From Asterias amurensis (taxonomy: Eukaryota > Echinodermata > Asteroidea > Forcipulatida > Asteriidae), in assembly GCF_032118995.1 (NCBI RefSeq), contig NC_092651.1, positions 13,789,285 to 13,853,284 on the forward strand: a stretch of 64,000 bases of DNA. Direction: 5' to 3'. Below, one piece after another: positions 1 through 16,099 of the stretch; positions within the stretch are counted from its first letter, which is position 1, and the number at the start of each line of letters is the position of its first letter. The position numbers and the translations under genes are program-made. The notes beneath the pieces are model-generated. The model searched no databases and was not told the origin of the DNA. It saw only the letters and a program-made list of their open reading frames with translations.

Positions 1-1477
1 GCGCTTTATACTAAAAATAAGTTAAATTGTTTCAAGTGTATCATCCCTGTTTAATAATTATGATCATGGATAAGTGCAAAACCTTTATTCAAGAGTGAAG
101 TGAAGAGCTTACTTATCCTACTGGCTAGTCACTGAAAAAGTAAAAGGCAAACCCTGCGTTAAATGAGTCATAAACTAAAAAAAGATGTGTTGTAATTGAG
201 CTAGTGAGTAGTAACTGTCCATTGATAGAGTGATACCTAGATTGTTGTATGGGGAAGGCATGCTTCACTGTCATGTTATATTTACACTAGGAAGCATCTT
301 ATTATAGTGACAGTTAAAGGTTGGTGTCCGATGCACTTAGCTGTATAGTGACCAGTAGTGACTATCAGAGTCATTTCATGCTGTGGTCAGCACTGCCAAT
401 GTTAAACACACATGGGAAGTCTATTTAAAGTTGGTCATCCAACCACAAAGTTTGAAATCCTGAGCTTCACTGTGATGCTCATTAACCTACTGTGCATTAG
501 AGAAATCAAGATAGCATACTCATAGTCATGGGATATTGTGTAAAATTTGGATTCATCTACATGTACTAACTTCAGAAGACTTTCATTGGTAAAAAGAATT
601 AGTTGGCCTGATGCTTTGTTCGTGAAAGCCATATTCTCCTTTATAAAGGGCAATGAATTCTTTGAGGAAATTGTTAATTACAATTGGAATGTTTCATTGA
701 GCAGCAAGGTAATGAACAGGGGCAAAGGAAGGCAATTGCCTCCTAGAAGCACAAGGCCTGTGTTAGAGCAATGAAGTTCACTGAAACGTAAATTAGTCAA
801 CTTTAACTCAGTCTGCCAGAGATAAGGATCAACATACTTTGAGTGGGCAGCAATTGTACGAGACTGTTGAACAATTGGGTTTGCTTATTATATGCAAACC
901 CATATATAGTTTTTTATTATATAGTTTTTATTAGTGGGTTTTATCAGGGCATTTAAAAGATAATATTATTGAGCAGTTGGAGCGATGAGCTGTCGTACGT
1001 GGCTGTATTTGATTACTAATTAACAAATTGCCGTCATACTGTTTTTTATGTAAGAATTTTTTTAACTGTGTGCAAGATGTAAAATCATTCAAACAATTTA
1101 TTTCAATCAATATGCGTTATTTTCATTTGTATCCTTTGAGTGTTTGTTTGTATTAATGCACAGTTCTTTGTAAAGTTTAATTTAATTTAATTTAGTGAGA
1201 GATAACGAAGTCTTAATCTATCAATTGATCTGATGCAATGTCTTTAATACACAGAATTGTATATTATTTTAAAATCAATTCTTAGGTGTTTGTAAAACCT
1301 AAACCCAATAAAAGTTATTCAACCAAGAGTGCAATTCACCATGACTGTCAACACAGGTTTTAACTCTGTTTTGGTGGAGCAGTCCATGCGTAACCATTGT
1401 GACAATAACTACCTGCATTCGGCAGGTGACTCAGATGGCAATAAATCTTTCCCTTGTTATTATTTTCTCTTTTACAG
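1..1477. other. upstream intron or 5' part of the ELMOD gene, no exon recognised
   Basis: AT-rich sequence before the first recognisable ELMOD exon. Vertebrate ELMOD1/2 proteins carry roughly 110-130 residues before the point where the first exon here begins, so more 5' exons must exist. None was recognised here: the open frames at 435-653 (-) and 547-774 (+) have no family resemblance and no convincing splice context. It is probably intron, with the 5' exons outside the window. Confidence 0.4.
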
Positions 1478-3486
1478 TTATGGGACCTTATGATGCCGGA
1501 CACGCCACTGGAGAAACGAATCACAAAACAATGGGGTACCATTGGGTTTCAGGGTGACGATCCAGCTACTGATTTTAGGGGAATGGGTAAGCTTTCATAA
1601 GGTCATGGTCTTCTCTGTGCCAGGTATAATCCCATGTGTTGAGGGGGAAACATCCACAGAGTGTGGGAAGGGCTGGAATGGAATAAAGGGAGAGTTATAT
1701 CTTGTTGTCTTTTTGCCAACATCCGGGTGGGGAAAATACAAGAGAACTAGACTATAACAGATAGGATAGGAAATAAAAATAATATAAAGGAAAAGTAACC
1801 TTTGGCTTTGGAACCGTTTTGATTATTTTCATCGAACATAAATGTAGATGTACACAAAAAAACTAACTTCTAGGTAGTTGCGTTAACTATAAGGTAGTTC
1901 TGTTTCTGAGAAAAATTGCTGAAAAACCAGAGTAAATTATGTCCTTGCAGGAATAATAATCCCTAACAGAAATACACAATACTGTACATGTATTCCTTTT
2001 AAATAAAGAAGAAAACCCCCATAATTGTTGTTAAGAGTACTCCTGTTGTGTCTTTTTTGGCCTAATATCAGGGTAGTAACTATTTGTTTTCACTCTTTTC
2101 ATTGAAGGTATACTGGGTCTACTTAACTTAATGTAAGTATTGATTTGGATAAATCCAAATCTTTTTAAGTTTTATTTTCATTTCCAAACATAATAGTTTA
2201 GTGACAATTTATACATTTTCAAGAATTAGGCCATCGATAATTTGTACGTATGGGAAATATAGACTGGGTGTTACTAAAAGAAAAGCATGCTTTAGAGGGA
2301 AATTGTTTGCCGTCAATCCTGGTTTATATCTGTGCTGTGAGCTGCTGTACCATTACATGTAATGTACTACAAGAAGAAAATATGACGAGGCTCTGTGATG
2401 TATGTAACCCACAACAACCATCCACTTCAACGAGTCCTACGTTAACACATTACATCATGGTAAAAGTCCAGACAAATATATTGGGCAGTGCAAAGATTTC
2501 CATTGTTCACAGGATATGTTGTTTACTAGTTAGTGTTGTTTCTAACTACATATTGTTTGGTTCTGTTTCTAGATATTTTGCAGAGACTTACAACAAAGCT
2601 GCTAGACATGTTCTTTCACATTCTCACCATCCTAAATATGGGTGAGTTTTAGCAGATTTAGTTTGCAGTTAAAATCCAAATAAGTTTGTTTACTGAACTA
2701 TTCAATACAAGCATGTTCAGTGCGTTTCATACAGCCTTTCAATGTTATGTGTTCTTTTGCATCAGGTATTCCTATGCAGTTGTGGGTATTAACATGACCA
2801 GTACAGCATACCATTTGCTCCAAGACGGAACACTCAAAACTCACCTATACAACCATGTGGAAAGACAACCAACAGTGGAAGATTTCCACCAAGTATATTG
2901 TAAGTTTACATCAGTCCAGTTTATGTGCATAATGAGTCCACTTTCTAGTTGTTAAATCACCAATCTACTATTTAAAGGCCAGCACAGCTTTATACTAAGG
3001 CATTACAGTCTCCATCACACAAGGTCCACAGTACATGTATATTGTGTGCATGTGTGCAGTAACTGGGTTAGAAATCATAATTCCATGTACATGTACAGCC
3101 ACAGGCGCTCTATGACATGACAGTCCCCTAAAAAAAGGGGGTAATTGTTTGGTGTTTGTCCACCTAATTCTGATTTGAAGACAAAATGGCGTTATTACCA
3201 AAGTATGACCCTACCCTAATTAGAGAGAGACTCTGATCGACAAATTAAACTACACATTTAAAACACCATAGACTGTCATCGCTTACAGAGTAGTATTTAC
3301 CTTAATGTACCATCCTCCATTCTTTCAGGTTATGTGCTTTTCAACTTTGACCAATTCTGGTTGGCAGAGAAGCCACGTGACATCATGGAATTTAGTCGTG
3401 TCCGAGACAAATTCGAGGAGAAACTAAGACGAGATCTCAGAAATCCAACAACAATCTTTAAGTGTGACTTTACCTTAGAAAATTGA
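1478..3486 (+). CDS. ELMO domain-containing protein 1/2-like (ELMOD), C-terminal 164 aa, 5' partial
   Basis: ELMOD1 and ELMOD2 are GTPase-activating proteins for ARF/ARL GTPases. Five exons join in frame: 1478-1586, 2108-2132, 2573-2641, 2766-2899 and 3329-3486 (stop TGA 3484-3486); their sum is 495 nt, a multiple of three. The first begins LWDLMMPDTPLEKR and carries the ELMO-domain signature W-x3-GFQ-x3-P-x-TDFRG-x-G; its Arg is the proposed catalytic finger of the family. Exon 2 is a 25-nt microexon encoding the GILGLLNL segment. Later exons give YFAETYNKAA, YSYAVVGIN, LKTHLYN, FHQVYC and DIMEFSRVRDKF, all typical of ELMOD1/2. Joining HPKYG directly to YSYAVVGIN looks more like vertebrate ELMOD2, but invertebrates may have only one ELMOD1/2 gene, so no paralogue symbol is given. 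The N-terminal third is not in view. Confidence 0.93.
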
Positions 3487-4883
3487 GATTTGTATTTACA
3501 GTGTTCACACCAGGCAGCTGCCATTTTGTTTCTTTAGACCCATTGCACAACGCGCAGCGCGCATACACGCGCATCACCTGTCTGCCATTTTGGGGGTCAA
3601 AATGTGCACAAAAGGATGGTACACATGTTTATGCAGCAATGCATAAACATGTGTACCATCCTTTTGTTTACGCAGCAATGCGTAAACATGTATACCATCC
3701 TTTTGTGCATGCTTTGACCCCCAAAAAGGTGGCCAGGAAATGCCTGGAAAGTGCACTGCGCGTTGTGCAACGGGTCTGTTGCACAGTGTATATAATGAAG
3801 TTGACAAAAGTGGGACCAGGAGAGAAAAGACTGGCACGATTCATGTATTGAGGGTACTAATATCAGTCCGATAAGCTAGTTGTTCTTCTATCATGGTGTC
3901 AATGCAGTTTCTGCCATAAATTATTTTCAGGAAACATTTACTTAAAGTTATTCATTGTGAGTGATCTTTTGATACACAAACGGGTTGAGATTTCATTTTA
4001 AAAGTTTTACATAAAATTATATTGATCATTTATTAGAGTTGACAATTGTTTCAGATTCCTTGGTTTATATACATGTACAGCACGTGTGCTTTCACTAATT
4101 TTGAATAGAATATCATTCTAGATTATCAGGGAAAGTTTTCACTGAAATATTTTTTAAATCCAAGTTGTTGTATTTTCAAAGAATGGTTGAAAGATGAAAA
4201 GCAAGCCACAGTCATCCTACAACCAGATATTTGTTTGCAATGTACAAGAGCTGTGTACAGCTGAATACTTTTATGTGTGCCAATTCTTAAAGTAAAACTT
4301 GTGGGAACAAATAAATCGAATACTATGTAAACATAATGTGAACATTTACTGCTTTAAAGATGTAGTTCAATCACTGGATGGCAATTCTTGACCAATGATA
4401 TTTTTTACCAGATTTTTGTATGCACAAGACTGCAGTTTCTTTCGAATAAATAGGTTGACAAAATAATTTGTGTAATGAAGAACAGCATTCAAACACAGTT
4501 TAGCCTTTACTAGTGTGCTGGGAGATAAATAGTGTGTTAAATTTGGTGTATGGTAAGACTTTACTTTGATGTGTACTAGTGTGGTTTAAGTTCGGGTTTT
4601 TTCCATTCAGTTTTAGGGTTATTTATTATGGAAAAAGGTATTTGAGATATTTAACAGTTCGTTAAATTTGTATTGGGTATAAAATTATCATTTGTGTTTT
4701 TGTTGTTACACCGATGTATAAGTGTACATTTTCACATCGTTGTAAGGGTGAAAACCAAACAATTTTGGATACAATTATTTTGTTTAACATACTATTTCCA
4801 ATGGATAATAGCACGACGAATTGTTGGAATTATTTGAACATTAATTTACCTTCACTGTATCATTAATACTGCAGGTCAATAAA
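3487..4883 (+). terminator. ELMOD 3' UTR with candidate poly(A) signal
   Basis: After the stop there is no coding signal. AATAAA hexamers occur at 4310-4315, near 4445 and at 4878-4883. The last is followed at once by a GT-rich stretch (TCTGTGTGT), the usual arrangement of a cleavage site, so it is the best candidate for the end of the ELMOD transcript. Cleavage there would make a 3' UTR of about 1.4 kb that includes the foldback at 3536-3777. Confidence 0.45.
3536..3777. repeat. foldback (long hairpin) element in the ELMOD 3' UTR
   Basis: The outer arms start AGACCCATTGCACAACGCGC and end with its near-perfect inverse. Inside, blocks built on ACATGTGTACCATCCTTTTG occur several times in both orientations around GCAATGC cores, so the whole 242 bp can fold on itself. 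This is typical of a MITE or foldback element. It contains no gene. Confidence 0.75.
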
Positions 4884-4989
4884 TCTGTGTGTAACTTGAA
4901 AACTGACTTTAATCTTTGCCTTCACAACAGCTATTTTGTAGCACTCTCGTTCAAATCTTGACATGAAAAAAAGAAATACATGGGGCCAC

Positions 4990-6164
4990 TTTATTAATTT
5001 TAAAGCACTTTATTAAGTTAAAACTAAGAAGTACACATTAATAAACAAAAGTGTCTTTTTCAAAATCACTACTTTACAATAAACAAGTAATTTGTGATCA
5101 ACAAAAGATTTAGTTTCTATTGTCACAAAAATTAATCTTTAAGATAGTCGTAATCCTTCACACTTGGAATATGCATTTTTTTGAGAGTTTTGAAAAACAA
5201 CAAAGCAAAGTTTATGGTCTCGCTATATTTAAATTTAACCAAAAGATATTGACAAAGTTACTATCTAGAGTTGATTTTCTGGAGGACTTGAACAAGTCCT
5301 GCGATTGAACACAGTCATCTACAAAAAGACAATGACAAAATGGCCACAAAATGTATCTTATTGCAGTCAACAAAAACAACTTGATATCTGTTTCCTCTAT
5401 CTCTTAGTTGACAAAGCAATGTTTTGCATGGCCCAGTTTCAAAAATAAGTAGGATACTAGTCACAAAGTCAGGAGATAACTTGTTTTTTGGTTAGCCAAA
5501 TTGATTTTTGTACAGCTATTGAGCTAAAAAAAAACATTTCCATGAAATTAGGCCATGGTTGACACAGACATTGATTATTGCTGTTCCATTCAAGGTTTAA
5601 TTTAAACCTTGGCCCAACTTCATGGCACTGCTTTCCACAGACCGACCTTAGGCATTGACATCATTAGGCCTCCATCTTGAACCTAAAACAATGACGCCAA
5701 ATTGAAAAAGCACATTTATGTACGTGGGTTGTACAGGGTGGCCCAATAAGCAACATTCTTCTAACCTCTAGCAGAGGGCGCTCTATTAATGTCATGTGTG
5801 ACGTCATTCTTTACATGGAATTTCGCATTTTGCAGAGACATGAAATTGAACCAAGTTGCAAAACCGGGAGTTTTTTATAGAAAGGAAAAACCAATATCAC
5901 AAGTGTTGTTTTAAAACTGACGAACTGGTGAGGGAATAATTGAAAAACAAGAAGTTGTCCTGATCAAGTTCAGAAAAGAACAAATTGTCATTCTTGATAA
6001 CAACACAACATTCTTGACATGACAATTCAACGTTGTTGAATCTAAATATTTTTCACACTTGTAAGATCCTTCATGTTATAGTTCCCATGAACAAGATTGT
6101 AGGTTTAAGGTTATACAACTTAGGACGATCCAAATGATTATGAAGAACAGCTAAACCATTGCTA
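4990..6164 (-). terminator. RBX1 3' UTR with candidate poly(A) signals
   Basis: On the minus strand the sequence after the RBX1 stop is non-coding down to AATAAA hexamers at 4990-4995 and 5010-5015. These would give a 3' UTR near 1.15 kb. They lie about 110-130 bp from the ELMOD signal on the other strand, so the two genes would end tail to tail. No other gene was recognised in this stretch. Confidence 0.4.
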
Positions 6165-11319
<5,155 letters not shown>

Positions 11320-12685
11320 TTTGTTCCTAAGTGAATGATGTCGATCGTGGTCATTTTAAGCCGTTAGTGGCGCTATTGCAAATTAACGGTGGGCGCGCAA
11401 GCTCGATTTCGCTTGGGGTTTTGTCGGCTGTTTGGCTGGTAGAACTTTTGGAGGAAAAGTTACTTGTTCCCGAGAGAGAGAGTTCTGGTTGGGTTAGCTC
11501 TAGCTTCGGGTAAGAGATAGGATTACAGTGAGGGTGCGGAACATCATGTAACATCGGAACGTATTGGGCCACGGACTGTTTTTGTTGGCTATTAGTCAAA
11601 TGGCAGTCAAAATGGGACTGTGGTATATATAATGCGAAGTTGGCACCGCCGCCTAAATTTATTTACAATAAAAATGCTTGTTTGTATGGTCTACTGATGT
11701 TAACTTTTGTTCAACCAAATTAGAGAATACCATGGAGGAGGAAGAAAGACAACCCGGTTCTCACTACGTGGTAGCTAATCATGTTAAAACAGTCCATGTG
11801 AAACGTTTGAGTTTGCATTTTGGTTGAATTCATGTTCAAGGGCCACATGTGTCAAAATGAGTTCTGCTAAAATGTAAACAAGACCATATTTGGACATGGG
11901 TTTATAACGCGTGCACCTGTTACTTTTCGTGATCGGGTTTTGGCCAATCAGAGTCCGTAAACTGTCCGAAACGGTGACTTGGGCTACAGCTACGGCTAGA
12001 TCAGTGCATCTGTGCCAGTGTTGAAGAATAAGACGCGCGTGATCGACTAGCTGTAGCCGAAGTCGAAGTTTCAGACGGTACACGACCTAATATTTAACGG
12101 TCAACTTGTATGCTGCCCTCGTCGGCCGCGACCTGCCCTCAAAGGCTTTTCGCTGTCCCATTGGGGATTGGGGATAGGGTTTGGGGGGGGGGGGGGGTGC
12201 GGAGGTGCGGGGTAATTGAGCACAATGAGCTGTAATAACAATGTTATTTCGGTGCCGTTATAACTAGCTGAGACAAATTCGCTTAACATTAATGTCATTT
12301 TATAGAAACTATGAAGAAAAGAAAAAAACTTGACAGAAACTTCGACAAATAAAGGTGCCATAATTCTGACAGACATAAAAGGTATGTTTCAATAAGAATT
12401 CGTTTATGACCAAGGTCTACATTTGGTTGCTAATGCACATTTCTCAGCATTCTCATGAACATTATGATAAAACAGAAAATGTACATGCCCTCAAATCGAT
12501 AGTCTTCTAAAAACATTCTCAAGGGGCATTGATTAGCGATAATTAATCAAGTTTTCAAGGTTAACTTTAATTAAAATGGGAAAAAACATGTTGCTTTAAA
12601 TGTCTTACTGCTACAAAAGAATGTTCCTTATATGGTATTGAAACACCTCTGAAATATTAAGACTTATTGAACTGGACGGTTATTC
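11320..12685. other. intergenic region between RBX1 start and Reeler 3' end
   Basis: It holds the RBX1 promoter side (about 11320-11700), a TATATATAAT stretch near 11625, a small foldback at 11961-12077 and a poly-G run near 12183-12197. Short open frames at 11331-11599 and 11784-12376 show no recognisable protein family and are treated as chance. Confidence 0.5.
11961..12077. repeat. small foldback element
   Basis: Imperfect inverted arms: GACTTGGGCTACAGCT on the left and AGCTGTAGCCGAAGTC on the right, with partial pairing outwards. About 117 bp, MITE-like, in the RBX1 upstream region. Confidence 0.6.
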
Positions 12686-14284
12686 TTAATCTTGGGCTGT
12701 TGCCATGGTTACGACTAGAAGTATAACCAACAAAGGAATACTCAGCGCAGTAACAGGAGCTGAAACAAAGAAGAAAAACACAGTGTTTGCTGCAATCATT
12801 TTATTCATGTCCACAAATAAAAGTGGGAGAGAATCATTCTTTGAGGAGATGTATAAGGCTGCTAAAGATATGAAAAAGACAGGATATTCAACTTCAAACA
12901 ATCATAATTGAGAAAATAATTGTAGAACTTGCTCAGAAATTTGAGGATTTCACTCTTTTCCTGGTACTTTATTTCCTTATAAAATTTCCTACAAAAATCA
13001 ATTTTGTATAGTTGGGGCCTGGTAACATCCATACCTGATGCAGTCAGTGTATTGGACTCCATTCTCACCCAAAAGACGTCATGATCTTGAGCAACTGTCA
13101 ATCTGTATTGTATAAGATAGATATGGATTTTATAGATGTAAACAAGTTTATTCACAATAATCATCTCAGCATAAAAACCGACTTGCAACTAGCAAGCCTA
13201 CAGGGCCTATACCATAAAGCTAAAAGTTCTAATGCACAATCATGCTCGTTAAGTCCATTCATCATGATATTATTTACAAACAATTTCCTTCCACGTTTCG
13301 TCGTTTTATGCATGGTCACTTTTGGGGGCAATGATTTATAGAATATAATTATAGGCCTAACCAGAGGATAGAACTGTTTCCGTAAAACGTATCCCTAGTA
13401 TGGATAACCTTACAACAATGACAACATTTCATACAAAATCAACTCAAAGACATTACTAATGGTACTGAAGAATTACTCACAAGAATTTGATGTCGCCAAC
13501 ACCTGCCGTTGGAGCTTGCCACATGAATGACATCCCGCTTTGCTTCTCAGTAGCTGCCGTGTGTGTGACGGCATCACCGGTAGCGTTGCAAGTGATGAGT
13601 TTGCTTGCCCCGTCCGAACCGGCCAGGAAGGTACCCACTGGATCGGTTCGTCCGATGGCACGGGCTTGCAGAAGAAAACCCTGGAATGTGGCGGTCGTGG
13701 GGTCAGCGGTGATAGTCACTGATGAACAAGTGTTTGCATATAAACAATTATTAATTTAGGGAGCAAAGAATAAGGAAGGCAAGTTTTATAGATGTTATTT
13801 TGACAACGAAGCCGTATAAATTACTGTTTATCTGCGCACAAGCTTTGAGATCATAGACGTAGAAATAGAGATGCCCGACTAGTGAAAGGTGAAAGCATCA
13901 CTTAGGGGCCTATGCCCAAATCCGGAGTGTAGTAATAAAAACGCCATAGGCTAATACAAGTATTATTTTAGGGAGCAAAGAGGGCAACTTTTAAAAAAAT
14001 GTTATTTTGGCAACGAAGCCGTATTGAACTATTTTATATTTTTTTTCTAAAAAGAACAATTATTTTTTACCTCGCACCATTCCGCCTGGGTTGTACTCGG
14101 ACCCGTCTACTACGATACTGTACGGGCTTGCAGATTCTTGTGGAATGATTGGATTTCCTTCCCCAGAAACGTGTCCTGGGATCATCTGCACACAAGCTTT
14201 GGGAGATGCCCCGCTCGGGAAGGCATCTCTTAGGCCGCAGAAGGCCAACATCCAGAGTGCAGCAAAAAGAGCGCCACAAGACAT
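12686..14284 (-). CDS. secreted Reeler-domain protein with hydrophobic C-terminal tail, complete model
   Basis: Four exons on the minus strand: 14284-14071, 13718-13481, 13102-13035 and 12759-12686 (TAA). Splice phases agree throughout and give 197 aa. Residues 1-21 (MSCGALFAALWMLAFCGLRD A) form a signal peptide, with mature protein from FPSGASPKAC. The Reeler domain follows: the first conserved Cys, YSIVVDGSEYNPGG, VTITADP, FQGFLLQAR, the LITC cysteine, MSFMWQAP and DHDVFWVRMESN, i.e. the whole domain as in reelin N-termini, FRRS1 and insect defence proteins. The last exon has a strong acceptor (pyrimidine tract then CAG) and encodes APVTALSIPLLVILLVVTMA plus TAQD, a hydrophobic tail resembling a GPI-anchor signal or single membrane anchor. 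Single-domain Reeler proteins are linked to immunity in insects; the role here is unknown. Exons 1-3 are firm; exon 4 rests on phase and splice-site strength. Confidence 0.85.
13754..14035. repeat. local direct duplication in Reeler intron 1
   Basis: A block of about 70 bp containing AGGGAGCAAAGA, ATGTTATTTT and CAACGAAGCCGTAT occurs at about 13754-13825 and again at about 13968-14030 in the same orientation. The second copy abuts exon 1's donor region. It looks like a local tandem-type duplication with later divergence. Confidence 0.65.
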
Positions 14285-16099
14285 CGTTAAAACTTATTTT
14301 AGTTCACGCAACGCGAATGTATGGTCGTCTGCTCACTGTTTGACAACGAGTGACAACAGTGAAAGTAAGAACTTTTAGACTGGGTGCGGAAACTCAAACT
14401 TGTTTTTAACATCAATCAAGCTAGCGATAACCCCTACATCATTTCCGCATACATTAGTTGGTCTTTGTCCATTTATAAAAAGCGATTATATAATTGACTT
14501 CTAAAGCAGTAGACATTAAGCTTTCCACTTCCTTGTTAGGTGTGCACGATGAAGGTTACCACTCCCACAAAAAACACAAAAAATATCTTACAAACAGATT
14601 AACAAACGAATAATTTTCGCCCAAAGAAGACTGACCACCGGCATTGTCCAGAATTTACCAGGCATTAACCTGGTTGGTCTGAGCACTGTTCAAATTATTC
14701 AAACTGTCCTATTAAAATGGAACATTTTAGTCTGTTACATTTCAATCTAAAGCATCTAGATTTCAAATTGGGGCGGGGCGGGGGGCATCGGTGCCCCCCC
14801 CCCCAATAAAAAAAAAACTTAGTATGCCACAAGGTCTGATTGGCCAATCTGCTTCTCTCCGGTTGTTTTCTCAATGAAAAAAATACAGAGGAAATCCTTG
14901 ATTTTCTTTCAAATTTCTTTGTATTAGAAATAAATTATAGCAAGGCCTTTAAAAAGAATTAGTTTTGATCACCGTCATGAGTGTGATTGTCATCCAAAAC
15001 TAACTTCAGATTAAATTTCCTTTCTTTATGACTCCAGTCATTTGTATTTGTTAAAAAAACACCAAAAAAAACACACATAAGTATTTGTTTTTATTTTATT
15101 TTAACACATAATTATCAATTAAAAATTAATTTCACTTTGTTACGAAAAAAACAATAATCAGCAATGATTCAATGGTTGTCAGTCACTAGAATAAATAATT
15201 TAGATTAAAAAAAAACACGATTGTCAAAGTAATAAATGATGTTATATAACACCAAATTACAAATTTTTTACTTTTATTTGTAGGTCATGTGGTGTTCATA
15301 AATTAAAGCTTTTAAAGGATTATTTAGTCATGTAATACATGACTTAAATAGTGCATTTCATGTTGGTATTTCAATCCCATCCTTTTTACTGTTGCAGGCT
15401 AGACCACAGGTACAACATACCCATACAGTGGATGACAGAATACAATCATAAACAGTTTGTTTTATTCTGAGATTCATCCTCCATTAATAAATACCCTGGA
15501 CAATTTGTACCATGCATAATGTGGCTGATCAGAGGGTGTCCACAATGAACATATCGTTTTCCTCATGTAGAGAAGTACCCCCACCCCAAAACATATATAG
15601 AATTCCCGAGACTCACAGAACACAATAAAGACACACTAAGACACAAGGTCACCAAGCTACTGACCAAAAAGATAGTTGAGGTGACCCTATTGGTTGAAAG
15701 GTGATCACATGACCATCAGCGTGATAATTGGCTATTATAACGTATTCAACATTTATAGTCATATGCATATTAGTACACAAGTGTACACAGGCACTAGTAA
15801 TACAATTGTCATGTACAGTTCACAATGTATGCACAACCGTTGAGTGTCCGTGCAATTTGACCCTTTGCCAACAGCCCCAGGACAGGGGCCAATTGAAAAA
15901 TAAAACAAAAAGACAAGTTAAACTTGAGTTTTTTCCACAATTTGATACTATTTCTCATTAAACAGTTTCATTTCATGATCAGACATAATTTTGTATAAAA
16001 AAATACTCATTAGCATAATAACACCCTGATTCATTAAAATATAACCCTCCGATAAAATGTTGTAATTTTAAGGGGGGGGCAAGTTTGGTTTGATGATGA
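14285..16099. other. intergenic region, no gene seen
   Basis: This lies between the Reeler start codon and the AtuA-like stop. It holds the Reeler promoter side (14285 up to about 14700), a G-run/C-run pair near 14770-14805 and AT-rich sequence. The AtuA-like 3' UTR should run down from 16099; a minus-strand AATAAA is present at 15470-15475, but which signal is used cannot be told. Confidence 0.5.

Noticed and set aside
547-774. 75-codon open frame as a possible 5' ELMOD exon
   Set aside because: The translation has no similarity to the ELMOD N-terminus and no suitable splice borders.
12705-12911. 68-codon open frame on + overlapping the Reeler 3' region
   Set aside because: It is antisense to the final Reeler exon, which has better support from splice phase, and it resembles no known protein.
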